DNA of 64,000 nt, from NCBI GenBank assembly GCA_014380365.1, contig JACMJZ010000013.1:62001-126000 (forward strand). Reading direction: 5' to 3'. Within the stretch, counting starts at the first letter, position 1; each line of letters begins with the position of its first letter. A program made the position numbers and the translations under genes. The stretch is from Pyrinomonadaceae bacterium (GTDB lineage Bacteria; Acidobacteriota; Blastocatellia; Pyrinomonadales; Pyrinomonadaceae). Below are positions 43,525 through 53,173 of the stretch, one piece after another. The notes beneath the pieces were generated by a model, which did not search any database, was not told the origin of the DNA, and saw only the letters and a program-made list of their open reading frames with translations.

Positions 43525-44285
43525 CTGAACTTGTAGCCAATTCCCCAAACGGTGAGAACCATTTGCGGGTTTTCCGGATTCTCTTCGATCTTGGCGCGTA
43601 ACCGGTTGATGTGTGAATCAATTGTCCGGTCATAGCCTTCGTAAGAGTAGTCCCAGATCTTTTCAAGTAGGTACTTGCGAGGAAAGACCCTCCCCGGGTT
43701 CGCTGCGAAGAGTCGGAGCAGGTCAAACTCTTTTGGAGTGAGATCCACCTGACGCTCTCCGATGGTAACTTCTCGTCTTGCAGGGTCGATACGCAACCTG
43801 CCGCGTACGACCGGGGCCTCATCCGAGCCACTATCCGTGTTGGGAGGAGTTCGGCTTCGACGCAAGACGGATTTGATTCGAGCTTCCAGTTCGCGCAGGC
43901 TGAAAGGCTTGGTGATGTAATCATCAGCGCCCATCTCGAGGCCAAGAACCCTATCAACCACATCGTCTTTTGCGGTAAGCATCAGAATCGGCATGTAGTT
44001 GACCTTTTCCCGAATCTCTCTACAAACAGCCAAACCATCCATTTTTGGCAGCATAAGGTCGAGAACCACAGCGTCCGGAGGATCTTCCAGCGCTGCCTTC
44101 ACACCCATTAAGCCATCTTGGACGGTAGTCACGTTGTAACCTGCACGAGAGAAGTATTCGCTAATAGCGCTTGAAATGTTCTCGTCGTCTTCGACGACAA
44201 GCAGGGAAGTCTTGCGCTCGCTTGGTTCGGTCGGTTGGTTATTGTCCTTGGATGTTTTCTGTCTGTCAGCAGCTGTTGTTGTCAT
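43512..44285 (-). CDS. OmpR/PhoB-family response regulator
   Basis: The product is about 257 residues from the ATG at 44285. An upstream in-frame start at 44375 would add 30 residues without a conserved domain. After a polar leader, the receiver domain shows the acidic pair in 'LLVVEDDENISSAI', the phospho-acceptor Asp in 'AVVLDLMLPKMDGL', the Thr in 'ILMLTAKDD' and the Lys in 'YITKPFSLREL'. The C-terminal winged helix ends with 'SYEGYDRTIDSHINRLRAKIEEN' and 'LTVWGIGYKF', typical of PhoB-type DNA binding. No histidine kinase is adjacent in this window, so it is an orphan regulator here. It is first in the minus-strand run with the AMIN/HEAT genes and may control them. Confidence 0.95.
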   Translation of the reverse strand: MTTTAADRQKTSKDNNQPTEPSERKTSLLVVEDDENISSAISEYFSRAGYNVTTVQDGLMGVKAALEDPPDAVVLDLMLPKMDGLAVCREIREKVNYMPILMLTAKDDVVDRVLGLEMGADDYITKPFSLRELEARIKSVLRRSRTPPNTDSGSDEAPVVRGRLRIDPARREVTIGERQVDLTPKEFDLLRLFAANPGRVFPRKYLLEKIWDYSYEGYDRTIDSHINRLRAKIEENPENPQMVLTVWGIGYKFSDEQ

Positions 44286-44849
44286 TAGATGACTCTGTTG
44301 AAACTGACAAGCAGGAGATTCGAGGTTGGACGCCTTTTGGGAGACGCCCTCGGGCAAAGGAATATTACAGGACAAGCCTGCGAAACTGCAAGTATTAAGT
44401 TTTGCCGGGCTGGATGGGTCGGCCGCCGGTGTCGGTTTGGCCCTGGTTTGGGTCCTAATTCCCGCTACGACTCAGGTTGCTGGCATCGGTGGACTTCAAT
44501 CCCAGCCTGAGCGTGGATCCAAGTATCAGTGCTGCAAGTTGGTCGGCGCCAGCACAGAGACTCTTGGACCGGGACTGCGTGGGCCCTCCGACGGATGTCA
44601 ACGGGCTCCACGAAACCCCCAGGTGCGACATCGTGCCGCACACCAGATTCCAGACTTACTTATCCGTCGAGCGAGGGCGATGACTCAAGCCAGCAATCGT
44701 CTTGAGGGCAACAAAGCAAGGCGTCTACGGCACCTTGGTTCTGCGCGGAACTTAAAACGGTTGGTTGTGTTGACAAAGCTTTTGCCCACGAGCAAAATCG
44801 CGCTCACCGTTCTAAGACATTTTCTATCTTCTCTTTCTTGTCAATAACT
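44286..44849. other. Intergenic region upstream of purC and the response regulator
   Basis: These 564 bases lie between two divergently transcribed genes. Open frames exist here, but their composition is unlike protein and none has a ribosome-binding site. No tRNA or hairpin RNA was recognised. The only supported element is the purC promoter candidate at 44770-44798. Confidence 0.5.
44770..44798 (+). promoter_or_regulatory. Candidate sigma-70 promoter for purC
   Basis: A perfect -35 TTGACA at 44770-44775 is followed after 17 nt by CAAAAT at 44793-44798 (4 of 6 matches to TATAAT). The start would fall about 45 nt before the purC ATG. Confidence 0.5.
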
Positions 44850-45749
44850 ATGACGAATGCCGCAGCATCCCTTTTGCAATCATCGCTTCCTGGGTTGGAG
44901 TTAGTAAAACGTGGGAAGGTGCGCGACGTTTATGCAGTCGACAATGCGCACTTCCTGATCGTCGCAACCGATCGTATTTCGGCGTTTGATTGCATCTTGC
45001 CAACCGCAATTGCGCGCAAGGGTGAAGTGTTAACTGCTCTTTCAGAGTTCTGGTTCGAGAAGCTCGCTGGCATTGTTCCTAATCACCTCGTGACCACCGA
45101 CTTGGAACAAATGCCGCAAACTGTTCGCGGCGAAGGAGACCTTGAGGGTCGCTCGATGCTTGTCCGGCGCGCAGACGTCTTTCCCGTGGAATGCGTGGTC
45201 CGCGGGTATCTGGTCGGTTCTGGTTGGAAAGACTACTTGCGGACCGGTGAAGTGTGTGGTCACAAACTACCTGAAAACCTCGTCGAGTCTGCCGAACTTC
45301 CTGAAGCGATCTTCACACCGTCCACTAAGGCGGATGAAGGACATGATGAGAACATCAGCGAAGCGCAAGTCCGCGACATCCTCGGTGCGGAGACTACTGA
45401 ATATTTACATCAGACTTCGGTACGCCTTTACACTGAAGCTCGAAACTACGCCCGCAGTCGAGGAATAATAATCGCCGACACAAAATTTGAATTTGGCCGC
45501 GATAAAGACGGTCAGATAATCCTGGTTGATGAGGCACTGACCCCAGACTCGTCTCGCTTTTGGCCCGCTCAAAGTTACATACCCGGAAAATCGCAACCAT
45601 CGTTTGATAAGCAATTTGTGAGGGACTATCTGGAGACTCTGGATTGGGACAAGCAGCCCCCGGCACCTCCACTTCCCGCTGACGTCGCGTCAGCGACAAC
45701 TGAGCGCTACCTTGAAGCGTACCGGCTTCTAACCGGCAAAGACCTTTAA
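44850..45749 (+). CDS. purC: Phosphoribosylaminoimidazole-succinocarboxamide synthase
   Basis: The product is 299 residues from ATG 44850; a TTG 12 nt upstream is also possible. The SAICAR synthetase joins CAIR and aspartate, using ATP, in de novo purine synthesis in the cytosol. Family signatures are visible: 'KRGKVRDVYAVDN' at the N-terminus, 'IVATDRISAFDCILPT', 'VVRGYLVGSGWKDY', the nucleotide/substrate stretch 'GIIIADTKFEFGRDKDGQI', and 'VDEALTPDSSRFWPA'. The length of about 300 residues suits the longer bacterial and yeast-like form. The following Fis-type gene starts 39 nt after the stop and may be co-transcribed. No other pur genes are nearby. Confidence 0.97.
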   Translation: MTNAAASLLQSSLPGLELVKRGKVRDVYAVDNAHFLIVATDRISAFDCILPTAIARKGEVLTALSEFWFEKLAGIVPNHLVTTDLEQMPQTVRGEGDLEGRSMLVRRADVFPVECVVRGYLVGSGWKDYLRTGEVCGHKLPENLVESAELPEAIFTPSTKADEGHDENISEAQVRDILGAETTEYLHQTSVRLYTEARNYARSRGIIIADTKFEFGRDKDGQIILVDEALTPDSSRFWPAQSYIPGKSQPSFDKQFVRDYLETLDWDKQPPAPPLPADVASATTERYLEAYRLLTGKDL

Positions 45750-45788
45750 TTTCTTCGCAATATCGAAGTTTCTGGGGATTTTGTAAAC

Positions 45789-46037
45789 ATGCGTGCCCGA
45801 CTCGAAGCCTTAATTGAAGAAATGTTGGATGGCCGAATCCTGCTGTCCGAAGCACTCAACGAATTTGAGCGGCTGTACATCAGGAGAGCGTTGTCACGAA
45901 ACAACGACCACTTTTCAAAGACCGCCGAGACCTTAGGAATTCACCGCAACACCCTCTCAAAACGCGTCGCTGTTTACCAAAAGAGCGACCGGCCCGTAAA
46001 ACCCCTGGCCCGCGCCGCAAAAACCGGCGGGAGATAG
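45789..46037 (+). CDS. Fis-type helix-turn-helix protein
   Basis: The product has 82 residues. The N-terminal half is a helical dimer-like segment ('RLEALIEEMLDGRILLSEAL'). Then follows a Fis/HTH_8 domain: 'EFERLYIRRALSRNNDHFSK', 'TAETLGIHRNTLSKRV', with the typical recognition helix 'HRNTLSKR'. Fis-like domains bind and bend DNA and are common at the C-terminus of NtrC activators; here the domain stands alone. It lies between purC and the heat-shock operon, 39 nt after purC and about 40 nt before the groES promoter. It could be a small nucleoid or transcription factor. The targets are unknown. The ATG has no strong ribosome-binding site, which fits translational dependence on purC. Confidence 0.88.
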   Translation: MRARLEALIEEMLDGRILLSEALNEFERLYIRRALSRNNDHFSKTAETLGIHRNTLSKRVAVYQKSDRPVKPLARAAKTGGR

Positions 46038-46075
46038 CCCACCTTCCCTACTCCAGCGCCAATCGACGCTGGAAG

Positions 46076-46105
46076 TTGACAACAATTACTTCGTGCGGCT
46101 ATTCT
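46076..46105 (+). promoter_or_regulatory. Promoter of groES-groEL
   Basis: TTGACA at 46076-46081 is followed after 18 nt by TATTCT at 46100-46105. The CIRCE operator begins at the end of the -10, so HrcA binding would block initiation. Confidence 0.7.
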
Positions 46106-46131
46106 TAGCACTCATCCAAATAGAGTGCTAA
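46105..46131 (+). promoter_or_regulatory. CIRCE operator (HrcA binding site)
   Basis: TTAGCACTC, nine bases, then GAGTGCTAA. This is an exact match to the CIRCE consensus inverted repeat. HrcA is known to bind CIRCE and repress groESL until heat shock. It lies 75 nt before the groES ATG. Confidence 0.97.
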
Positions 46132-46206
46132 TCCCGGCTGGCCGGAGTTCTACAAACCTACGAATCCGTAATCTTACAAAGGAAACTGAAAGGAGAGTTC
46201 ACACGA

Positions 46207-46536
46207 ATGGCAACCAACATTACACCGCTGCATGACCGCGTTATCTTGCGACGAATTGAAGAAGGCGAACAGGTACGCGGAGGGATCATTATTCCCGATT
46301 CAGCCAAGGAAAAGCCTCAGGAAGGCGAAGTCGTTGCAGCCGGCGAGGGCAAGTACAAGGAAGATGGCACGAGACAGCCTCTCGACGTTAAGACGGGCGA
46401 TCGCGTCCTGTTTGGCAAATACAGTGGTTCTGAAATCAAAATTGACGGTGAAGAGCTGCTGATCATGCGCGAAGATGAAATCCTCGGGATCATCGCACGC
46501 GCAGGCGCAGCCACGGGCACTAAGAAGGGCAAGTAG
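46207..46536 (+). CDS. groES: Co-chaperonin GroES (Hsp10)
   Basis: The product has 109 residues, a little longer than the usual 95-100 owing to a Gly/Lys tail '[12 protein letters not shown]'. It is the lid of the GroEL folding chamber in the cytosol. Family motifs are '[26 protein letters not shown]' (with the mobile loop '[15 protein letters not shown]'), '[12 protein letters not shown]', '[17 protein letters not shown]' and '[13 protein letters not shown]'. A strong AAGGAGAG ribosome-binding site precedes the ATG. It is the first gene of the CIRCE-controlled operon, with groEL 65 nt downstream. Confidence 0.99.
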   Translation: MATNITPLHDRVILRRIEEGEQVRGGIIIPDSAKEKPQEGEVVAAGEGKYKEDGTRQPLDVKTGDRVLFGKYSGSEIKIDGEELLIMREDEILGIIARAGAATGTKKGK

Positions 46537-46589
46537 TCACCTCAGACTCTGCTGTTCTCTAGTTTCAATTCACACACCACATTCAGTAG

Positions 46590-48254
<1,665 letters not shown>

Positions 48255-48298
48255 TCCCTGGGACCGCGGGCTTCTCGCCCGCATCTCTTCTCCACACT

Positions 48299-48340
48299 AA
48301 AGCGGCTTCGCTCTCAATGGGCGAGGCCGCTTTTCTTTTT
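48299..48340 (+). terminator. Rho-independent terminator of the groESL operon
   Basis: AAAGCGGC pairs with GCCGCTTT and is followed by TTCTTTTT. A second small GC hairpin (GCGGGC/GCCCGC) at 48267-48283 lies just before it. Confidence 0.85.
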
Positions 48341-48729
48341 GGAGTGCGGTGACCTGTCGCCGCTTTGCCCTTGGGCGGCCTGGTGCCCAAGGTTGCCGGT
48401 AATCTTCGCCAAACGATAGTCGCGACGAGTCGCGACGGATCAAGCAACGCGGCGATCATGAGGTCAGTACCACCTTGCGGTAGCGGGTGGGTGGAAGACT
48501 CGGAACTCGACACAACGGATATCCAGCGTTCACAGTCATGAGACTCGACCGGAACCCACCCGCTACCGCAAGGTGGTACTGACCTCATGCCACCACAGGG
48601 ATGGCAATGGTCAACTCGGTTGCTCAACCGATCCAATCTGCACCGGTAAGCCGTTCTTTTCTCGCAAGCATTTGAAGTGATTGATATACTCGCGCCTCTT
48701 ACGGAGCGGACTTCACTACGACAGCAAAC
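48341..48729. other. Intergenic region with a large inverted repeat
   Basis: These 389 bases between groEL and the LRR-ROC-COR-TIR gene hold no gene I can support. The central part is the 36-bp inverted repeat at 48457-48589. No clear promoter for the downstream gene was found by eye. Confidence 0.5.
48457..48589. repeat. Perfect 36-bp inverted repeat with 61-bp spacer
   Basis: The left arm is 48457-48492 and the right arm 48554-48589; the arms are perfectly complementary and share the core GCGGTAGCG with the palindrome at 53594-53728. It looks like a dispersed REP-type palindrome. Its position after groEL and before the TIR gene would form a long hairpin in any readthrough transcript. Confidence 0.9.
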
Positions 48730-51345
48730 ATGACAACTCGAGAACCCAGCAGCACGAACGAATATCTGGTGGAAGCAGAAAGCCTCATCGCTGAATGCCA
48801 AGAGACCGGAAGTCGTAAACTCACTCTCGTGCATTTGCGCCTGCGGCGTCTACCTGAAAGCATTCGAGACTTGACATGGCTCAGGCGGCTTTACGTAGAT
48901 CAGAACAAGCTTACTGAGCTCCCGGATTGGATCGATGAGCTAGTAGAATTAGAGGTTCTTTGGATCGCTTACAACCCATTGAAAACCCTGCCGAGCAGTC
49001 TTAGGCGTCTTCGTAAGCTGAGAGAGATAAATATTTCAGGAAGCAAGCTTTCTGCCGTCTCCGATGTGATTGGCTCCTTGACTGGACTCAGAAAACTCGT
49101 TGTTGGAGACCTTGGTCTGAGAGTGTTGCCTGATTGGATACGTGGACTCCAGAAGCTCGACTCTCTTTACCTCTATGGAAATCGATGGATCAAACTCCCT
49201 GACTGGATAGTTGAACTATCGCAACTTGAGCGACTAGGACTCAATGATAACCAGCTCAATGCTTTGCCCACATCTCTCCGCCACTTGCGTAAGCTCAGGT
49301 ATGTCAACATTGATGGCAATCCCCTTCTGAACCTGCCAACTGAGATCTCCGGATCAAGGGATGCCAAGAAGATCCTCGACTACTACTTTCGTATCAACTT
49401 CCGCGAGGCCCCGCCGCTCAACGAGTTCAAACTCATCCTGGTTGGCCGCGGCGGCGTAGGCAAGACCACGCTCGTGCACCGGCTGGTCACGGACAAATAC
49501 AAGGAGTTCAAACGCACTCCAGGCATCAAGATCACCAAGTGGCCGGTTGAAATCGACGGCGACGACGTGCGGGCGCACGTTTGGGATTTCGGCGGACAAG
49601 AGATCATGCACGGCACGCACCGTTTCTTCATGACCGAGCGCGCGCTCTATCTGGTATTCATCTCCGGCCGCGAGGGCACTGAGGATCGTGACGCGGAATA
49701 CTGGCTCTCACTCGTCCGTTCGTTTGCCGGTGACGTGCCCGTGATTGTGCTGCTTAATAAGTGGGACGACTACTCCTTCGAACTGAACCGCGAGCTGTTG
49801 CGCGAGAAGTACGGCAACCTGACTTTTGTGGAAACAGACAGTAAGACTGACACGGGCATACCGGAGCTGCGCAAGAAAATCTGCCAGCTTGCCCGGAAGC
49901 TGCCGGGACTCAAGGCTGCATGGCCCGGCGAATGGCGGCGCATCAAGGATGAGCTACCCGCGAAGAAGAAGAGCTGGTTGACCTTTGAAGACTTTCGAGA
50001 ATTCTGTAACGAGCTCGGGATCACAAAGGCCAAGGACCAGGAAGCGCTCGCCGAGAGCTTGCACGATCTCGGATTGATGCTTTCCTTTCGTAAGGAGGAA
50101 GCCCTGCGGGATTTTGGCGTCCTGAATCCAGTTTGGATCACAAAAGGTATCTACGAAGTTCTGAATTCACGCGCTTTGAAGGAGGCACAGGGAAAATTCA
50201 CCGCCGCGACCTTCGCGGATGTCCTGCCTAGAACGAGTTACCCAGAAAAACTCCATCCCTATCTGCTTGCTCTTATGCGCAAGTTTCGCCTCTGCTTCCC
50301 GCTCGACGATAAAGGTGAGAAATACCTCGTCCCGGAATTGCTGACCAAGGAGGAACCGAATCTTGAAACGGAGTTTCCGCCCGAGAAGTGTCTGGGATTT
50401 GTTTATCGTTACGACGCGGTGTTGCCTGAAGGCCTGCTGCCGCGCTTTATTGTCGAGACATATGTACACCGCGAGCCAAAGCGTGCGTGGCGCAGCGGCG
50501 TAGTTTTGGAGCGAGCTAATTGCCGCGCGCTGGTGCGTGGCGATGTGCAGGGCCGCATGGTGACGATTCGCGTTGCAGGAGTTGGCCAGGGCCATCGGGA
50601 ACTGCTGGGAATCATCCGCGAGCACTTCGAGCGCATTCACAAGAGTTTCGAGAAGCTGCCGGTAACTGAACTGGTTCCCATCCCCGAGCATCCTGAGGTG
50701 CTAGTTCCTTACAACGATCTACTCGATTATGAAGCCGCCGGCGATGACGAATACAAAGTCGTAATCAATCGCCAGCCGGTGAAGCAAAGCGTTGCTGCGT
50801 TGCTAGACGGCGTGGACCTTCCTGGTGTTCGTCGTCCGGCCGACCGGCTCGTCCCGTTCCACCGGGATTTTGTCGCGGACCGGGATTCGCTCTCGCTCTT
50901 CATAAGCTATTCACATAAAGACGATCGGCTGCGTGATGAGCTGCGCGGGGCACTCACCGCTTATGAGCGGAAGGGTGAGATAAAGTCGTGGGACGACACT
51001 GACATTGTTCCCGGGCAAACATGGGAGCCGGAGATTCTAGGCAAGTTGGAGCGAGCTGATATCGTTGTGCTGCTCTTGAGCAATGATTTCATTCGCTCGG
51101 ATTATTGCTATGTGAAAGAAATGACGCGAGCCCGTGAGAGGGACGCGGCTGGCGAGTGCGCCATCGTCCCCATTGTCGTCAGAGCATGCGCCTATACCAA
51201 GCTGGAACTGGGTCAACTTCAAGCCATTCTTCCCGACGGAAAACCAGTCAAGCAGAATAGAGATCGCGACGCCGCCTGGTCGGAAGTCACTAAACAACTC
51301 GACCGCGCCATCGCGAATTTGAAAAAGAAGCGATTAAGCAGTTGA
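48730..51345 (+). CDS. LRR-ROC-COR-TIR protein (bacterial Roco with TIR effector)
   Basis: The product has 871 residues. About 30-215 are leucine-rich repeats ('LPESIRDLTWLRRLYVDQNKLT', 'LPDWIVELSQLERLGLNDNQL'). The ROC GTPase has its P-loop at 239-246 (GRGGVGKT), G3 DFGGQ at 286-290 and G4 NKWD at 343-346. A COR-like dimerisation region spans about 400-690. A TIR domain fills about 720-865 ('LSLFISYSHKDDRLRDEL', 'ADIVVLLLSNDFIRSDYCY'); Glu797 in 'YVKEM' is at the position of the NADase catalytic Glu. LRR-sensor, GTPase-switch and TIR-effector is the layout of NLR-like immune proteins, so NAD depletion upon threat detection is a plausible role. That role is inference. No phage-defence partner gene is adjacent. 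The start ATG has no clear ribosome-binding site. Confidence 0.93.
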   Translation: MTTREPSSTNEYLVEAESLIAECQETGSRKLTLVHLRLRRLPESIRDLTWLRRLYVDQNKLTELPDWIDELVELEVLWIAYNPLKTLPSSLRRLRKLREINISGSKLSAVSDVIGSLTGLRKLVVGDLGLRVLPDWIRGLQKLDSLYLYGNRWIKLPDWIVELSQLERLGLNDNQLNALPTSLRHLRKLRYVNIDGNPLLNLPTEISGSRDAKKILDYYFRINFREAPPLNEFKLILVGRGGVGKTTLVHRLVTDKYKEFKRTPGIKITKWPVEIDGDDVRAHVWDFGGQEIMHGTHRFFMTERALYLVFISGREGTEDRDAEYWLSLVRSFAGDVPVIVLLNKWDDYSFELNRELLREKYGNLTFVETDSKTDTGIPELRKKICQLARKLPGLKAAWPGEWRRIKDELPAKKKSWLTFEDFREFCNELGITKAKDQEALAESLHDLGLMLSFRKEEALRDFGVLNPVWITKGIYEVLNSRALKEAQGKFTAATFADVLPRTSYPEKLHPYLLALMRKFRLCFPLDDKGEKYLVPELLTKEEPNLETEFPPEKCLGFVYRYDAVLPEGLLPRFIVETYVHREPKRAWRSGVVLERANCRALVRGDVQGRMVTIRVAGVGQGHRELLGIIREHFERIHKSFEKLPVTELVPIPEHPEVLVPYNDLLDYEAAGDDEYKVVINRQPVKQSVAALLDGVDLPGVRRPADRLVPFHRDFVADRDSLSLFISYSHKDDRLRDELRGALTAYERKGEIKSWDDTDIVPGQTWEPEILGKLERADIVVLLLSNDFIRSDYCYVKEMTRARERDAAGECAIVPIVVRACAYTKLELGQLQAILPDGKPVKQNRDRDAAWSEVTKQLDRAIANLKKKRLSS

Positions 51346-51356
51346 CCGCTTTTGTG

Positions 51357-51428
51357 GCAGTAGCCCGACCGTAAGGGGGGGCGTGTGCTTCACTCCAGAG
51401 ACGCCCTCCCTCACGGTCGGGCTACTGC
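51357..51428. repeat. REP-like palindrome, copy A
   Basis: GCAGTAGCCCGACCGTAAGG at the left and its reverse complement (one mismatch) at 51408-51428 form a long stem. It lies between the convergent TIR and CYTH genes, so it could act as a two-way terminator. Confidence 0.88.
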
Positions 51429-51436
51429 CCCGCCTT

Positions 51437-51979
51437 CTATGGGAAGCGCGACTCGAGAACGCCGCCGTGATCAATCCCATGTTGAAGCGTGAGTTGAGGG
51501 TAGGTGGCTGGTTCGGGTCTGAGACGTTTAATCGCGAGCTTGCTTTCGATGTCTCGGATGTCTTTCTCTGCACCTTCGATTTCCATGAACAGGCCAAAGG
51601 GCAACTCATCAATCACAATTTCTGTTTTGCCCAACGTCCACGTCTCGCGGCGTTTCTCGTAGACTAACGCCGGCGCAAATCCCAAAGCTTCGAGAATCGC
51701 TTCCATGGCCTCAGGATTGTTTACACGAGTTTCTTCTTCGCGTTGGTGCTTGATGTCAGAGTTTGAGGGGAATCGTTGTTTGTACGTAAGAATTCCGCGC
51801 TTGCCGATGCGGCGCAGGCGCAAGACACTGTTGCCCAGCTCGATACTCTCGCCGGTATAGATCGTGTTCACTTCAAAGTCTTCGCCTTTTCGTATCGCCC
51901 CGATTGCGGGAAGACGCAGCAACACTTCATCACGCTGTTTCGTACTTAGGCGAAACTTCTTTTCGATCTCTATAGGCAT
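51437..51979 (-). CDS. CYTH-domain protein (class IV adenylate cyclase / triphosphatase-like)
   Basis: The product has 180 residues. It begins 'MPIEIEKKFRL', the ExExK signature of the CYTH fold (E4, E6, K8). Other metal- and phosphate-binding positions fit: 'SVLRLRRIG', 'ILTYKQRF', 'YEKRRETW', 'TEIVIDELPFGLFMEIEG'. CYTH tunnel enzymes act on nucleoside triphosphates, inorganic tripolyphosphate or thiamine triphosphate, or make cAMP. The sequence alone does not decide between these activities. It is a cytoplasmic single-domain protein without a CHAD fusion. The gene is convergent with the TIR gene, with REP copy A between them. No functional partner is evident. Confidence 0.9.
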   Translation of the reverse strand: MPIEIEKKFRLSTKQRDEVLLRLPAIGAIRKGEDFEVNTIYTGESIELGNSVLRLRRIGKRGILTYKQRFPSNSDIKHQREEETRVNNPEAMEAILEALGFAPALVYEKRRETWTLGKTEIVIDELPFGLFMEIEGAEKDIRDIESKLAIKRLRPEPATYPQLTLQHGIDHGGVLESRFP

Positions 51980-52185
51980 TCAACGGTTTCGTGAGGGATT
52001 GCTCTGAGCGCTACCCTCACTTCCCAAACCTTTCGACAACACTAAACTCATCGTCGAGCGCTGCTTGCATATTGTCACCTCGGCGTGGTTCACAAGCAAA
52101 GCGCCGGCAACCCCAACATTAAGATAACCGGGGCTGCCGACGGAAATGAGCTTAGTTGCTACTGGTTCAGTGAGTCTGGCGTTCT

Positions 52186-52866
52186 TTATCTCATATAAAG
52201 TTTCAGAACAAACGCAGCTCCGATAGCGCCTCCCGGACCTGCTCCTGACCACCAGACATCAACTCGATATGCTCCTGGTGGCACTTCGTGTGTTCCGGTT
52301 CCCACTTTTTGAAAAAAGTTTGAACCGAACACATCTGCGTCGCTTTCCGCCTCCAGGAAAACAGCCGCACCATTCGCAGTCCCATACGGCTGCTCATAGT
52401 GGCCCACCATGTGTCGCGGAGGACCGCCAGTTGCGGGAGTCAGAGTAACCTGAAACATGGTCAGGGGCGCCACGCCGTAGATCCTGCCACCGGCAATCCC
52501 GCTGAAATGAGCATTCAGGCACGTGCCATTCATCAACTGCACCTTTGTGCTCAGGATTGGAGTCTTATCAAAACCCCCGCCCTCGCCTCCACCGGGGTTG
52601 CTAAAATAGTTGGCGGACGTGAACCTCAGATCCTCATCCCCAACGTCAAGTACCTGCGTGATTGGACCCCTACAACCGAGCGCCTTGGTTGGGGCGGCTG
52701 CCTTATTGGCGTTGCTCTTTGCGCGCTCGATATCCTCTTTCGAGAACGTCGGTCGGTCCCGCTGTGAGTTGATCGAACCTTGTGCGTTCACAACGCTCGC
52801 CATTCCCGGCAATAGCGCCAACGCAACCAAGCTAGTTAACTGCATTCCAAATCTTCTATGTTTCAT
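52186..52866 (-). CDS. Secreted protein of unknown function
   Basis: The product has 226 residues from the ATG at 52866. That start has AGGAGA eight nt upstream, so the longer open frame reaching to 53151 is not used. A signal peptide is clear: 'MKHRRFGMQLTSLVALALLP', with a likely cut after 'VVNAQ'. The mature part is Gly-rich and beta-rich, with two Cys ('ALGCRGPITQ', 'MNGTCLNAHF'), and ends in 'YRVDVWWSGAGPGGAIGAAF'. I do not recognise the family; a beta-sandwich is plausible. It should be periplasmic or extracellular. The neighbours (CYTH protein, repeat ORF) do not point to a role. Confidence 0.82.
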   Translation of the reverse strand: MKHRRFGMQLTSLVALALLPGMASVVNAQGSINSQRDRPTFSKEDIERAKSNANKAAAPTKALGCRGPITQVLDVGDEDLRFTSANYFSNPGGGEGGGFDKTPILSTKVQLMNGTCLNAHFSGIAGGRIYGVAPLTMFQVTLTPATGGPPRHMVGHYEQPYGTANGAAVFLEAESDADVFGSNFFQKVGTGTHEVPPGAYRVDVWWSGAGPGGAIGAAFVLKLYMR

Positions 52867-53087
52867 GGGGATTCTCCTTTTTTTGATTGTGAGACCATGC
52901 GAGTTGTGCCCAGCGAAAGACCGGTCATGGACGCCAACCAGCGTGGAAGTTAAGAGGAGGTTTCGGTTGGAGGCCGGCGAGCTTTTGCCGGGCGGTCTCG
53001 AGAACTGAGGACCTTCTCTGAGCGTGCTTGACACCGTCCCTGAAGCGATAACTGGCAAGGAACCTGAACTGCGAGGCTTACGGGCGC

Positions 53088-53115
53088 AGTATATTCCTTT
53101 CGCGCTGGAACTCAA
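53088..53115 (-). promoter_or_regulatory. Candidate promoter for the secreted-protein gene
   Basis: On the minus strand TTGAGT (53115-53110) is followed after 16 nt by TATACT (53093-53088). The leader to the ATG at 52866 would be about 215 nt. Confidence 0.4.
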
Positions 53116-53173
53116 GAAGAAAGTCGATTTCCGCATCCAGACTTGAAACAATTACCGAAATTGGCTGCCTAAA

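Noticed and set aside
44326..44847. 173-codon plus-strand frame before purC
   Set aside because: Composition is not protein-like, there is no ribosome-binding site, and it runs through the purC promoter into the purC start.
52867..53151. N-terminal extension of the secreted protein
   Set aside because: The ATG at 52866 has a strong AGGAGA and begins a clear signal peptide; the extension is unlike protein.
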